Shown: piece after piece, positions 23,701-44,639 of the stretch
Position numbering within the stretch: position 1 is the first letter of the stretch
How the letters are laid out: the number at the start of each line of letters is the position of its first letter
Assembly: GCF_024713975.1 (NCBI RefSeq)
Contig: NC_091108.1
Span: forward strand, 5,757,001 to 5,821,000
Source of the DNA: Paralichthys olivaceus
Lineage: Eukaryota > Chordata > Actinopteri > Pleuronectiformes > Paralichthyidae
Direction: 5' to 3'
DNA length: 64,000 nt
Made by a program: the position numbers and the translations under genes
The notes under the pieces: generated by a model
Seen by the model: only the letters and a program-made list of their open reading frames with translations
What the model was told of the DNA's origin: nothing
Database searches by the model: none

Positions 23701-24140
23701 ACAAATTTGTTTAAAAGATTTTTCTCCACTTGTTGATTAAGAACTCTCTCGTTGACAGTCAGGAATATTCTAAGACAAAAATCACGCTAGAGGCCACTGA
23801 CATGTTCACATGAAGTAACATGATGTCTCAGATTATAAACCTTAAAATGAAAAAGGTTTAAAAAATTAATTTAGGAAAATATTAATTCAACACGGAAATT
23901 GAAAGAAAGTTAACAAAGAGAATTACGTTTTACTTCAAGTGGAAATATTTAACACACTGACTTACCCAGGACGATAGCAGCCACAGTGAGCAGAATAAAC
24001 GCATTTCTCCTGACAAAACCTTTAACGTTACATTTACAAAGACACAGCGAATTCAAACTCGAAGGCTCAGAGTTCTCCAGACATGTGTCACTGTCTTGGC
24101 CAACTAAAGTGTCGGTGCTCGGCTTACAGCAGAGAGGCAT
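20708..24140 (-). CDS. slc1a8/9-like: Excitatory amino-acid transporter, SLC1A family
   Basis: Sodium-coupled plasma-membrane importer of acidic amino acids. Exons (minus) 23966-24140, 23252-23389, 22860-23067, 22736-22778, 22590-22644, 22318-22492, 21976-22209, 21498-21692, 21038-21172 and 20708-20834 join in phase to 494 aa. Visible: R-R-N-A-F-I-L-L-T in TM1, [11 protein letters not shown] in TM2, [13 protein letters not shown], serine-rich hairpin 1 (G-T-S-S-S-S-V-T-L-P), hairpin 2 (G-S-G-I-P-Q-G-G) and TM8 [12 protein letters not shown]. The second Arg of D-R-L-R-T marks acidic substrates, so it is not an ASCT. The loop between TM3 and TM4 is short with two N-glycosylation sequons (N-M-T, N-N-T). 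Odd: the usual N-M-D-G-T of TM7 reads T-M-D-G-T. Which paralogue is uncertain; a fish-specific SLC1A8/SLC1A9 is my guess, with EAAT4/EAAT5 relatives possible. Confidence 0.88.
21845..21925 (+). repeat. Dispersed teleost repeat fragment in SLC1A intron
   Basis: The phrase CAGCCACCAGGGGGCAGTCA followed by 'aaga...ggct' and 'ctccatctttat' matches a frequent fish element ('ccagccaccagggggcgatcaaga...'). It carries a CTCF-like core. Confidence 0.45.
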
Positions 24141-24199
24141 CTTGCTCACAGACTGCGGATGAAAGGAGAAAGAGGAGTCTTCACAGGGCGTTACAAAAA

Positions 24200-24930
24200 A
24201 ACACAACAGTTATCCAGTGTGCTATAAATGTTTAAAAAGGACAGAAATCATTGATTCAAACCTTTGGAAGAGCTGGAAAGTTCCTGATATGTCCCTCTTG
24301 CCACTTGTTGAAGTCTCAGTTTAAAACCAGTATTGTAACTTATTCTAACTGAGTGTGTTGTGTTCCTCCTATGCCACAGGCTGTTGACACAGCAATCACT
24401 ATATGTAGCAGTGAATCTTAGATGTCAGAGAAAAAATTTACTATCTCAAGTTAACGGTGTGACTTTTTTTTCACTTGGAAGTGTGCCTGCAATAATGCGG
24501 CGATCATTTGGCAAAGCAACAGTTTTTCAGGACATGTCGGACATGATATAAAAGTAATTAAGGGAAAGGTAAACGCTCCAGGACAGAAGCAAACACACAA
24601 ACAGAATTAGAGAGAGAGACCAGGAACTGTCGTCATCATGTTCCAGCACTGACAGACTAGTTGTTAAAGTGAGAACTATAAGAATGATGATCATGGATGT
24701 AAAGATGTTTTCAATGATAGCAGCAACAGTTCACATACCAATGATAACAGTATTATTAATTGTTGTTGTCTGAATCCTGCAGCTCTGGGGTCAGAGATCC
24801 TTGCGAAATGGGAAAAACACAACGTTAGTGACATGTAGTAGAATAAATGGGGGATAGAGAGACAGAGAGAGAGGGATATGCTCAGGGCATGATGGGAACT
24901 CCCCCAGCAGTCTACACCTATAGCAGAATA
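24200..24930. other. Upstream DNA of the SLC1A gene
   Basis: About 700 bases between the transporter start and a LINE remnant. No gene seen. Short runs of AGAG around 24610 and 24860. Confidence 0.45.
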
Positions 24931-24934
24931 ACTA

Positions 24935-25645
24935 AGGGATGGTTCAGGTCTCACCTGATCGAGCACCAACCTTAAATGTAAAGGTGGTGTCTGCCTCCAG
25001 AACCCAGAGTGGGAGCTGGTTCCACAGGAGAGGAGCCTGGTAGCTGAAGGCTCTACCTCCTGTTCTACTCTTACAGATTCTAGGAACCACAAGAGAGCCT
25101 GGGTTTTGGGAGTGAAGTGATCTATTTGGACAATATGTTGTTATGAGCTCTTTATGAAGTGGCTTGATTGTTAAGATCATGGAGCAGGATGTTGAATTCT
25201 ATTGGGAAATTTTAAAGGGAGCTAAAGCTAAGACAGGACTAATATGATCTCTCCTCCACTCATGCTTTGTACACAGACATACATGGACATCCTACAAATA
25301 AAGAGTTACAGTAATCCTGTCTGGAGGGAACAAAGGCATGGAGGAGTTTCACAGCCTCTCTCTGAGACAGGATGTTTCTTATTTTAACAATATCGCGCAG
25401 GTGGAAGAAACATGACTCCAAGGTTCCTCACAGTGGAGCTGGGGACCAAACAACACCATCCAGAATGACTACCTGGTCAGACAGTGTTTCTTTGAGATGT
25501 TTAGGGCCAATTACAATGGCCTCAGTTTTGTTCCATTTTAAAAATAAAAGTTTATGGCTCATCCAGGCCTTAGTGTTATTGAAACATTCCAGAGGTTTAA
25601 CTTGTTTAACTATGTTGGGCATGAAAATATATTGATAAATATATA
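24935..25645 (-). mobile_element. LINE remnant, L2-like reverse transcriptase 3' half
   Basis: Two minus-strand coding stretches of one element. Read from 25640 to 25430, it shows the late RT region (K-A-W-M-S, then N-K-T-E-A-I-V-I-G-P). Read from 25180 to 24944, it shows the C-terminal end (R-I-C-K-S-R-T-G-G-R-A-F-S-Y-Q-A-P-L-L-W-N-Q-L-P). Both are typical of L2/CR1-clade fish LINEs. The part between is frame-broken, with internal loss, and neither the endonuclease nor the RT catalytic box is visible. It is older than the 4.2-4.6 kb copy, whose frame is intact. Boundaries are approximate. Confidence 0.7.
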
Positions 25646-25649
25646 ATCC

Positions 25650-26000
25650 AAGGATTAAGTTCTTTGCTGTGAAACGATTACTAAACCCTGTCTGTGAGGA
25701 GTGTAACTTGAGCGGTGACGGAGGCGTTGACCATAGAGTGGCACTAAAGGGGGTTGATACCACTTGGCATGATGCTGAACGACAGCCCGTGCTCATTGTG
25801 AAAGGGGCTGCTATTCACAATGGAGAAAACGACGAAATGCTGCCATTATAATGGGGACCAAAGGGCCCGGTGGCAGCCCGACACCTGATCTCCTCTTTGG
25901 CCCTGGCTTCCTTTTGTCCTGGTTTTTCATATCTGACAAATCCACACACCCGGAGGCAGATGATGCTGGAGCAGCAATGGACCTGAGGCTCGTCGCCTGT
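25650..26000. other. DNA upstream of cib3
   Basis: GC-richer stretch directly before the cib3 start, with no ORF of note. Probably holds the cib3 promoter and 5'UTR, though no TATA box is evident. Confidence 0.4.
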
Positions 26001-26010
26001 GCACTCAGAC

Positions 26011-29000
26011 ATGGGGAATAAACAGACCATCTTCACAGCACAGCAGCTCGATGCCTATCAGGTCTGTGTCAGTCGTCCTCACTCGCTCTGAATACGGCTC
26101 AGTGCAAACTGCTGGCACCTGTAAACAAGGTTAACCCGTTAATTAATGTGATGCATCCTTGAGGGCAACATTAAATTAGGTGAAAGCTTCTCTGATGGTG
26201 TTTGTTGACAGATGCATTAGAGTTAGTGATCATTTATCTCACATTTTGAATGATATAATATTTTTGCATATGAAGTCATTGGTGTAAAGTAACTAAGAAA
26301 AATTTACTCTACTTAGTTACATCACTGTCATAGTATGTATAAGTACAATTTGAGGTACATGTTATATTATACAACGGTTCAATTATTTTTCTTTCTTAAC
26401 TCTACATTTACATTTTCATATTTTAAACCAGGCAAAAATAAAGTAGTCATAATTAACTTTCTGATTTGCTTTATGTGTGCATTTCACATGTACATCTACC
26501 ATAGAGTAATTCTACTGTCTGATATCGGAAACCATCTGAATATTTCTTTCTCCGCTGCATCAGGCAGATAATGAAGCACAAACAAAGAAGAACTTCTACC
26601 TCATCTTCTTTGCACTTTCCTGTTTTTGCTTTTATTTGATTGTATTTGCAGGACTGTACTTACTTCACGAGAAAAGAAATCCTCAGGTGAGCACACAACA
26701 ACTCAGAGTGAACTCTTTTCACTCATATCAGAACAATGCTCAGTCATATTCACTGTAACACACCTGACACAGCTGAACTGTCGTCTGCACAGTACTGCAC
26801 TGTAACTCTAAACTACTGTATCAGCAGCCCTGTGCTACTGTGGGGCAGGTGACCACTGAGATCACATGGGATTTCAGATATTGCTATTGGAGAACTCTTT
26901 CGAAACTTTACCATAACAAAAGGTTTTAATGCCGTCAGTGCATTCTTCAACACGATCCTTTCTTAACCACTGACAGTGCATGTAAAATACACAACTGTAG
27001 GTATCTTGTAATTCAATATTGAAAGTACATTTCTTTAAACCTTTTCCAGACTCTTCTACCGCTATCGGGATTTGGCACCGCAGCTCGTTCCCCTTGACTA
27101 CACCAACCACCCAGATGTGAAGTTACCATATGAGCTGATTGGGAGCATGCCAGAGCTGAAGGTAGACCCACTGGTCCGCGCACACCCTGCAGACCCACGC
27201 TCCCCCTGTGCGCCCAATCCATAATTAATGGCCAACTAATCGACAGAATTCTATGAGAGGTTATGTTACCCGACTCCTTTAAACTTGAAGAAAACAGGTG
27301 GGTCCCCGAGGACACACTTTGTGGAAATGGGTCAATTATATGCTTCTTCACACGCTTACATAAAGGTCCACAGGTCTGTTAACACGCGGGTCGCTGACAC
27401 GCGCTGACAAAGGGAGGGGGCTGTGAACATCCTGCTCTCCCCCATAGACGTTCACTTTATCACAAATTGTGACAATTTTTTAAGTTTTCACTAGAAAAAC
27501 AAAAAACACACATATCATAAGAGATGAAAAACTAAATAAAACTTGTTTTGGTGACGTTTTTAACTTGGTGTTCCCTGCGTCCAGGACAACCCATTCCGTC
27601 AGAGGATCGCTGAGGTTTTCTCCGAGGACGGAGAGGGAAACATGACCCTGGAAGACTTCTTGGACATGTTTTCAGTCCTGAGTGAGATGGCTCCACGGGA
27701 CCTCAAGGCCTACTACGCTTTCAAGATATATGGTAAAATGGATTTAATCACATTAAGGATGTCCTCATTTGTATTGCATAGGTATGAACTAGCTTTACTT
27801 CACTTTTAACACCATATAGACTGTATATATAAAGATGGATGACACATCCTCCCACTCTCCTGAAACGAAGCCATTCTGTCATTTGGAGTCAAAGTTTACA
27901 CAGCAGCGATCGGGGGATGGAGCTGCGGTATTGAGGTCCTGCCAATATATGCTCGACCAATAAAAAAAAAGTCAGTCTCAGATGCCAATCGTGACTTCAT
28001 CCCATTTTTATATCAGAACAAATTAAAACCAAACTTAAACAGGAACTCTTGAACAAACTTCAGTGTGATGAGAACTACCTAAAACGACAGAAACCATCTT
28101 CCAGAAAATATGTTTGACGTTTACTTTGGTTATTTGTTATTCTGGTTACGTCGAGACGATGTGAACTTACATTTTACTTAACAAATTCAAACAGGAAGGT
28201 AATAAGTTCAAATTATGAATATATGTTACAAGTATTTAAAAAGTGTCCTGATAAAACTCAACAAAACCACACAAATCTTAACTTCTCCTTGGTGGGTTAA
28301 ACAATATGAAACATGTGAATCACGCATTTTAATATGACGCAACCATATGACAACAGAGGGCGCACGGTGAAGAGTTATCGAGCTGTAAGCATGACGGATG
28401 GTGCATGGGTTGTTATGAATGATTAACCAGCCCATTATAGAGGCAAAGCGCTTGTCAAAGCCCCCCCCCCCCCCTAATTAACAAACGATGACAGATGAAG
28501 AAGTTACATTCACATTGTCATGGTCATGGATCAAGGAAAGTTTGCATCCATTATTCAGACCCACGGAGGAGAGAAATCAAGGAAGGTGACACACTGCACA
28601 AGCACAGTTGCATCATGATGAAGATGCATGAGCTCAGAAGCCCAGATGCCAAATAAAACAATGGGAAAGTATAAAGCCTTAACTGTGGTTACATAAAAAA
28701 AATATTTTAATTATTTTTAGTTTGCCTTTGACAAAGAAAAGGAAATTAGATCAACAGTCTACAGAAATCAAGCACTGATTAATGAGTGATCCTTTCTCTA
28801 CATCTGCAAGACTTCAACAATGACGACTTTATCTGCAAGTCAGACCTGGAGAAGACTGTGAACAAACTCACCCGCAACGAGCTGACGGAGGACGAGGTGA
28901 GGATGGTGTGTGAGAAGGTGATCGACGAGGCTGACCTGGACAACGACGGACGTCTGTCGCTGGAGGACTTCCAGCACATGATTGTCCGAGCCCCAGACTT

Positions 29001-29176
29001 CCTCAGGTAATCCACCGTCGACCAGGCACCACTGGATATAATGGAGAGTAAACACTAACTTTACAGAGTGGAATGTGCATTAAGCTTTTAACTTTTTTAA
29101 TATGACGTGCCAAATTAAAAAATTTAATCTGAATTCTCTCATTTCTGTCTGCAGCACCTTCCACATAAGGATATAA
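26011..29176 (+). CDS. cib3: Calcium and integrin-binding protein 3
   Basis: EF-hand calcium sensor of the CIB family; CIB2 and CIB3 serve as auxiliary subunits of the hair-cell mechanotransduction (TMC) channel. Exons 26011-26061, 26652-26686, 27050-27161, 27585-27732, 28811-29006 and 29155-29176 join in phase to 187 aa, the length of human CIB3. M-G-N-K-Q-T starts with a myristoylation-type glycine. Exon 2 gives [12 protein letters not shown]. Then come [15 protein letters not shown], two functional EF-hand loops (D-F-N-N-D-D-F-I-C and [12 protein letters not shown]) and the end [17 protein letters not shown] and [10 protein letters not shown] separate CIB3 from CIB2. The rab8a neighbour also matches human 19p13.1. 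Intron 4 is about 1.1 kb and holds a dispersed repeat. Confidence 0.96.
27815..28135. repeat. Dispersed teleost repeat in cib3 intron 4
   Basis: Begins with 'atagactgtatatataaaga', continues with 'agtttacacagcagcgatcg' and 'gccaatatatgctcgaccaa', and ends near 'aaaatatgtttgacgtttac'. These phrases recur in a very frequent percomorph repeat. No coding capacity; probably a non-autonomous element. Boundaries are approximate. Confidence 0.6.
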
Positions 29177-29573
29177 GGAAATGAGTCAGTACATTTCTCA
29201 TTTTTAAGACTGACGGACGGTTAATGCCACAGAATGTCTCCTGATGCCTCCGACAGCAAAATCTACAATTACATCCTGTTTCTGCTTTGTTTGTGTATTT
29301 TGTACAAAAATGTTCACTAAAAAAACCCTCACAGACTTTCACATTTCGCATCCAGAGTAAGTACTATGACTCATCTGTTCTTTAATCTTGGCATCACTGT
29401 CCACATCTTTTATTAGTGAAGCTGCAAAAATAACACTGATCATGGTTTGACTGTAGGACTTAGGACTGTCATCAGGTTGAAGCATCAGCAAATCCATCAT
29501 TAATTATGATCAACAGTAGATTTTCCAGATACAACAGAGCATAACAGAAACATGTCAGAATATTCACCGGACC

Positions 29574-29653
29574 AATAAAGGCAGTTATTTGTGAAGAAAG
29601 CGGTCGAGCTTCGTGGTTTCAACTGACCGTGTCGATTCCTCTGGGTGAATAAA
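29574..29653 (+). terminator. Poly(A) signals of cib3
   Basis: Two AATAAA hexamers, at 29574-29579 and 29648-29653, 400-475 bases after the cib3 stop. The second lies within about 50 bases of the opposing rab8a poly(A) signal. Confidence 0.5.
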
Positions 29654-29669
29654 GAAACCATCACAAAGA

Positions 29670-32013
29670 AGCTGAGCTTTATAATCTTATTTTATTAAAT
29701 CAAAATTACACATATATCTACAAACAGTAGATATATTTTCATGTGTTTAGAAAGTACAGTACAATTTAAGTAGATCTCTTTTTCAATGTGATATTTACAA
29801 TGTTCTTTCACATTTCTCTTTTCTAAAATGTATTACTCTCCCTGTGTACTTCACAATGTATGGAATGAAAATACGGCTGTAAAAACAGATGAACGTTATA
29901 TGACGACTGGTGATCGGAGTATAAAGAAAGAGGATATGATTTAAAAAACAAAAATCTGAAAAAAGGGAGGTATAATGTCAGCTGAAAACGACACAGCTCG
30001 AGTGCCACGAAAGCTCCCTACATTTCTGTGGATGACTTAAAGCTACAGCATCACTCAAGTGAGAAAACAGCAATATGCCTACATTTCAACGTGCAGATTG
30101 TTCCTACTCAACCATCCACCCATGGTGAATTTCTCTCTCATCCATGTCGCATCGCAAGTTTCTACCAACAGAGCAAGTTTTTTTTTGGCTCAAACGAAAC
30201 ACCCACACATTCATCTTTACACGTCTACGACTACGTCTGAAAATCACTTTACACACATATGCACAGGTCCAAGACTCACGATGCATAGCTCACCTACAAC
30301 AGGACTGAGTAATGGCGGTTAAGACAAATGGTCACGAGGTCCCAAATTATTTGATATTAAAAAAGAAAAGTGCAGGCAAGCAAAGACAGACCCCTCCCCC
30401 CCCCAGACACAAACGTTAGCAGGAAACATGAGGAACAATGGAAAGATTATTAAATATGAGTTGAGGGAACACGTTTGCATCACACAGGTCTAGTTTACTG
30501 TGGCTCGTGGTGGTTATGGTTTAAATTTGAGTGTGGGTGGTGTGATGCATAATGTGCCTCTGGTGCCACCTAGCTGTTTAACTGAAGGGCCACAACAAGA
30601 CAAAAGCACATTAACAAGTACAATAACACTAATGGGACCACCTGTAAGTCATCGCTTTTAAACTGGCTTGGCAGGGCAGTAGCATAGAAAGAGAGGCTCA
30701 CAAATTCTCTTTTAAAAGTATATATAACTGGTAAAGTAGGATTTTCAGTGAACTTCTACCAGGAGAGTGGATCAAACCGCAAAGGAGATATAGTCAGTTA
30801 TAAGTAGGTGCATTAAAATTTGGGACTTATCCCGATTTTTGTTACCGAGACTCCTCAGATCGAAATCTTTTTTCTACTAGGTTATTGTATTGCTGTACTG
30901 CAAACTATCACTCGGCACAGACTACACACAACACACGAGTTACTGGTAAAGTGCAAGGAGAGCTGCTGGGAGCGCAAGATTGGGGGTGCGGGGGTTTACG
31001 GCGTGAAACCTCAAGTGATTTTATTTGCTGATCGAAATAACCAGAGACGTCATTTAGCTTGAGAGTGATTTAGAGCTGCGACAAAACCTTCACGTGACTC
31101 AAATTAAAGGCAACACTTTGATAATCTTTTTTTAAAGTGCAAATATTAGATATATTTCAAATAGCGAGACACATTTGCTGGTTCCACTTTCTCAAAATGT
31201 GACGATGTCCTGCTTTTCTTGTTTTTTGCGTTGGTTTTGACATTTTGTACCAATCAATTAATCAAGAAAATAAGTGGTGGATTAATCAAAGGTTACAGTT
31301 TAAGACATGATCTTGTAACACCAAAGTCAGTCAGGTGTGTTTTAAAATCAAGTGACAGTTTATAGTCGCATCAATTGACTGTCAAGGGCTGCATGCAATA
31401 GTAAGAGCAGAAGATATAAAGACTTTCAAACCAATTCCTCTGATCATTGACTGAAGAATATTCGATAGGATTCTTAACCGCTGAAAAGAATAGAAGCTTT
31501 GTGCAGCTCGGTTTCACCGGAGTTCAAGCCGATCAGACTCTGGATATATTTATCACACAAAATAGGAAAAACCACTGATAAAAATAGATGTCAATGTCAC
31601 ATTTGTATTTATAATCCCTAAACCTTGACAAAACTATACGATTTTTCTTTCTCGGTTGTGCTACCACCTGTATGAAATGTATAAGAGACTAATACAAGAA
31701 GTAAGAACGTGTCTTTTTTTGGGTGACGTGGAACATCTGGGCAACGCTCCAGGTCCAGTCCTCCACCAGTCGAGTGGTCTGACTCATGAAGACAACGGAT
31801 CTCCTTTTAAATGGAAGAGATGCACCACTGGAAGCTTTCAGAAGAGGAAGAGAGGAGAGGAAGTCTTCCACTCATTGGGAGTAGGATGGTTTGTGTGGAC
31901 TGGGAGGACAGGCCATGGTTGGGTAGAAGGAGGGAATGGGGAGGAAGTGCTAAAAGCAAGCACAGTCCATTTATGTCCAGCCAGCTGGCAGCCACTGTCG
32001 AAGGCCTCGGTCC
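29670..32013 (-). other. Presumed rab8a 3'UTR
   Basis: About 2.3 kb with no splice-consistent coding exon on either strand. It lies between the rab8a stop and the candidate AATAAA at 29696. Extent is inferred from the poly(A) signal only; ORFs near 30820 and 31656 on the plus strand are chance. Confidence 0.4.
29691..29696 (-). terminator. Poly(A) signal of rab8a
   Basis: AATAAA on the minus strand. The 2.3 kb between it and the rab8a stop codon contains no other gene and reads as one long 3'UTR. Confidence 0.45.
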
Positions 32014-33963
32014 TCAGAGTAGGCTACAGCGGAAGAAGCTGGTTTTTTTCTGAGGCTCTGAGATCTTAACTCCATGACTGCTCCCCTGCGGCGCATTTCC
32101 CTCCTGCAGCAAAATAACGGAGACGTCACCGCTCTGTCAACTACAGCTGCGCATTTCAGTGGCTGGTTTTTTGGAAACTTTATATTCGCCACTTTCTCAC
32201 ATTTTTTAAATACTACACCAAATGATCAAAAAGCTTATCTTACCAATTTTGTGTCCATTTTTGATTTGATGTCTCTGGCAAGTGTCAAAAATGCCTGAAA
32301 ACCAGAACAAGTATGGTCACATTTGTGGATCTATTCAACATGTTGTCACACAAAGCAGAATAAAACTTCTTACGTTTTCCACGTTGATGTTGGCCTTTGC
32401 ACTTGTCTCCATGAACTTGATTCCAAATTCTAATGCAAGCTGAAAGAAAACAGGAGGAAATTAAATCACAGTTGACAAATCTTTTTTAAAGTTATACCTA
32501 TAACTACAATCAAAAACAACCCTCAGCAATACTTAAACTTCTCACCTTCTCCCCTCTGTCTTTGGACACCTGCCGCTTGTCGTTGATGTCACATTTGTTG
32601 CCAAGGACCATCTTTTCGACATCAGACGACGCATGCTTGATTAAATAAATAAAAACAACACTTAACATGGTGCAAAATCACATATTTAGAAGAGGTGAGA
32701 GGTGGTACGCACATAAAGGAGGTTATATCTGGTCTAGTAAATACCTCCTCTATATTTCTTATCCAGTTCTTGATGTTTTCGAAAGACTTCTCGTTGGTGA
32801 TGTCATAGACGAGCATGATGCCCTGTAAAGAACAGTGAATCAAAAGAGTCAGGATGGAAAGAGCTCAAAAGCTGTGGCTTCATTTTAAAGAGTGGATTGA
32901 CGTTTGTCTGTCAGTCCATGAAGATACCCACCATTGCTCCTCTGTAGTAGGCAGTTGTGATTGTTCGGAAGCGCTCCTGACCAGCTGTGTCCCTGAAAAC
33001 CACCAGAACGGCAACGATAAATAAATATATACATTAAAGGTCAATGTCAGGCCTCTGGGCCATGAACCTGTGATTTACCAGCGAGGACAGAAACTACACA
33101 TACAGAGTGATATAATTGTGGAAATTAAACTAGTGACTTTGACTTTTGAGGCTGACAAGTCACATGTTCAGTCTTTTGAGGAACCTCAGCTTGAGAGAAG
33201 AACACTCACGCCACACAGGCATCTTCTCTCGTGTCTGAAACTCACCATATCTGCAACTTTATCTTCTTGCCGTCGAGCTCTATCGTCCTGATCTTGAAAT
33301 CGATGCCTGCAGGGATAAAGGAGGATCGTGCATGTCATTCATACCGTTAGCTCGTTAGCATCTGGCTCTGACACAACAAAATGACACTTCATGCTCAGGG
33401 AATGAGCGGAAGCAGGGGGCTCGGGGTTCCGACGCCGCAGTAATGTGTGTATAAAAGGATTTCGGTGCTTTATAATGTTTAAATCACACAGTTACAGCGG
33501 GATATAGAACAGGCTTTCCGGTGTGTGCCAGGATGTAAACGGGGCCTAATAGCTGACGTCAGTGCTAGCTGTTAGCTTAGGAGCACCCGGCATGAAATTA
33601 TAATAAAACACAAACATCCCTGCTTTTACATCGCGCTGACACGTAACACACAGAAACCACTATGAACACTGTTCACTAGTTCATCGTCATCTTAACATCT
33701 GATTGAACGAGAACAGCGGCCTCTTTTTCAACCGAATGACAAAGAGAAACTACTTCACGTCAGCATCCCAGCAAGCGCCCCAGCAAGTAGACGGAGCCCC
33801 CCTCAGTGTAAACAGACGGGGACACAGGCGCAGTCTCACCTATGGTTGAGATGAACGTGGAGTTGAAGGCGTCCTCTGAAAACCGGAACAAGACGCAGGT
33901 CTTCCCGACACCGGAGTCACCGATTAACAGTAATTTGAACAAATAATCGTACGTCTTCGCCAT
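32014..33963 (-). CDS. rab8a: Small GTPase Rab8A
   Basis: Rab GTPase that directs vesicles from the trans-Golgi and recycling endosomes to the plasma membrane and cilium. Exons (minus) 33840-33963, 33246-33306, 32932-32992, 32745-32822, 32546-32635, 32374-32439, 32244-32294 and 32014-32103 join in phase to 206 aa. Motifs in order: P-loop G-D-S-G-V-G-K-T; switch I S-T-I-G-I-D-F-K with the Rab8 [12 protein letters not shown]; switch [10 protein letters not shown]; guanine-binding N-K-C-D; E-T-S-A-K; and a C-terminal C-S-L-L prenylation signal. [10 protein letters not shown] is the Rab8 effector region. One residue shorter than human. A minisatellite lies just upstream of the start. Confidence 0.97.
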
Positions 33964-34044
33964 ACTTGATGTTAGTGCGGAAATCCCGCCCGGCGCGGCA
34001 GCGATGTGGCTGGAACGGAAAGGACGCCCCCTGCTGGCGCGGAA

Positions 34045-34312
34045 TTCACCTGCAAATGAAAACTACTGCAAACTACTACAATCTACTGCAAACTACTGCA
34101 AACTAGAGTAAACTGCTACAATCTACTAAAATCTACTGCAAATTACCGAAAACTACTGCAAACTACTGCAAACTAGAGTAAACTACTGCAAACTACTACA
34201 ATCTACTGCAAATTACTGAAAACTACTGCAAACTAGAGTAAACCACTGTTAACTAATGCAAACTACTGAAAACTAGAGTAAACTACTACAATCTACTGCA
34301 AATTACTAACTG
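34045..34312. repeat. Minisatellite upstream of rab8a
   Basis: About 270 bases of imperfect repeats of an 11-12 base unit, 'aaactactgca', with variants 'aatctactgca', 'aaactactaca' and 'aaactagagta'. Variant units recur in a higher-order pattern. It starts about 80 bases before the rab8a ATG on the minus strand, so it lies in the promoter or 5'UTR. Confidence 0.9.
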
Positions 34313-34319
34313 ACCACTA

Positions 34320-35070
34320 TCTACCAACTGTGGAGTGAAGTTATGAGTTAGTTTGGTCCAGTAGCCTTGACTTCTACTTCTAACTCGACTCCACCTCATA
34401 CAACATATTATACAGATACTGTGTCTTCTACACATGCAGTTAATGTTCCAAAGCTTTATAGTCTCAGCTGCTGCAGCAATTCTGTATATGTATATGTACT
34501 GCATAAGCTACTAGGCTAATAATAACACAAATAATATTACGTATATTAATCGTACATCACATGTATGCTATATTTTGTACTTTTAATTCTAAAATTGTTT
34601 TAGTTTTTTTTATAGAGAGTTTGTTAGTCTGGTTGTTATACAGATAAACTGTGTCTATGGTTTGGATGATTCATGTGTGGTGACTCTGTGTGAAGTACAA
34701 ACCTGTCGTAATTTACAATTTAGCTTATATATAGTTGACTTAAAGCCTTAACTGCTTACAGCTTCATGATATGCTATAGGCTTAATTTTTCAAATGTAAC
34801 TCTATCTATATTTAAATGGAAAATAAGCTAATCTGTTACTGGTGTGGAAGTTAAGGCCCTGTAGCTTGGTATATGAGGAACTCACTGTCTTAGCAGAGCA
34901 CTCACAGAATCACTGTGCATGTTAGTACATGTAAAATGACGAGTGAGTTGCCTCTCCCGTTTCAGTTCATGGCTGCGTGTTGAAACTGCCTGAGGGTCAA
35001 ACACACACACACACACAAAGACATACGTGGAACTGTGCACAACCACAAGAAAGAAAGAAAACATGTTAAA
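34320..35070. other. Intergenic DNA between rab8a promoter and tpm4 3' end
   Basis: AT-rich, with a short CA run near 35000. No gene seen. Confidence 0.5.
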
Positions 35071-35090
35071 CTAATTTCATCGTCATCAGC

Positions 35091-35096
35091 TTTATT
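35091..35096 (-). terminator. Poly(A) signal for tpm4 exon 9d transcripts
   Basis: Minus-strand AATAAA about 215 bases beyond the 9d stop codon. Confidence 0.5.
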
Positions 35097-35311
35097 TGTG
35101 CTCAGAGTTTGGTCAAACACAATTTTCCAGCACCAAGACTCAAATCAGATGGACCCAAAACCATTTAAAAAAAAGAGAAAAGAAACATAAATATATAAAA
35201 GGGGTACATGTGTTTTAACAATCAGAAATAAGAGGGAAATGAGAGGGAATGGATGGCATGTAGAAAACAGGCTTTTTTTTATTTTTATTGCTTGACGTCC
35301 TTGATGGCTTT

Positions 35312-44630
<9,319 letters not shown>

Positions 44631-44639
44631 GGCGACGGT

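Noticed and set aside
31656-32298. ORFs on both strands around the rab8a 3' end
   Set aside because: They overlap the last rab8a exon or its 3'UTR, have no conserved motif, and no splice partners.
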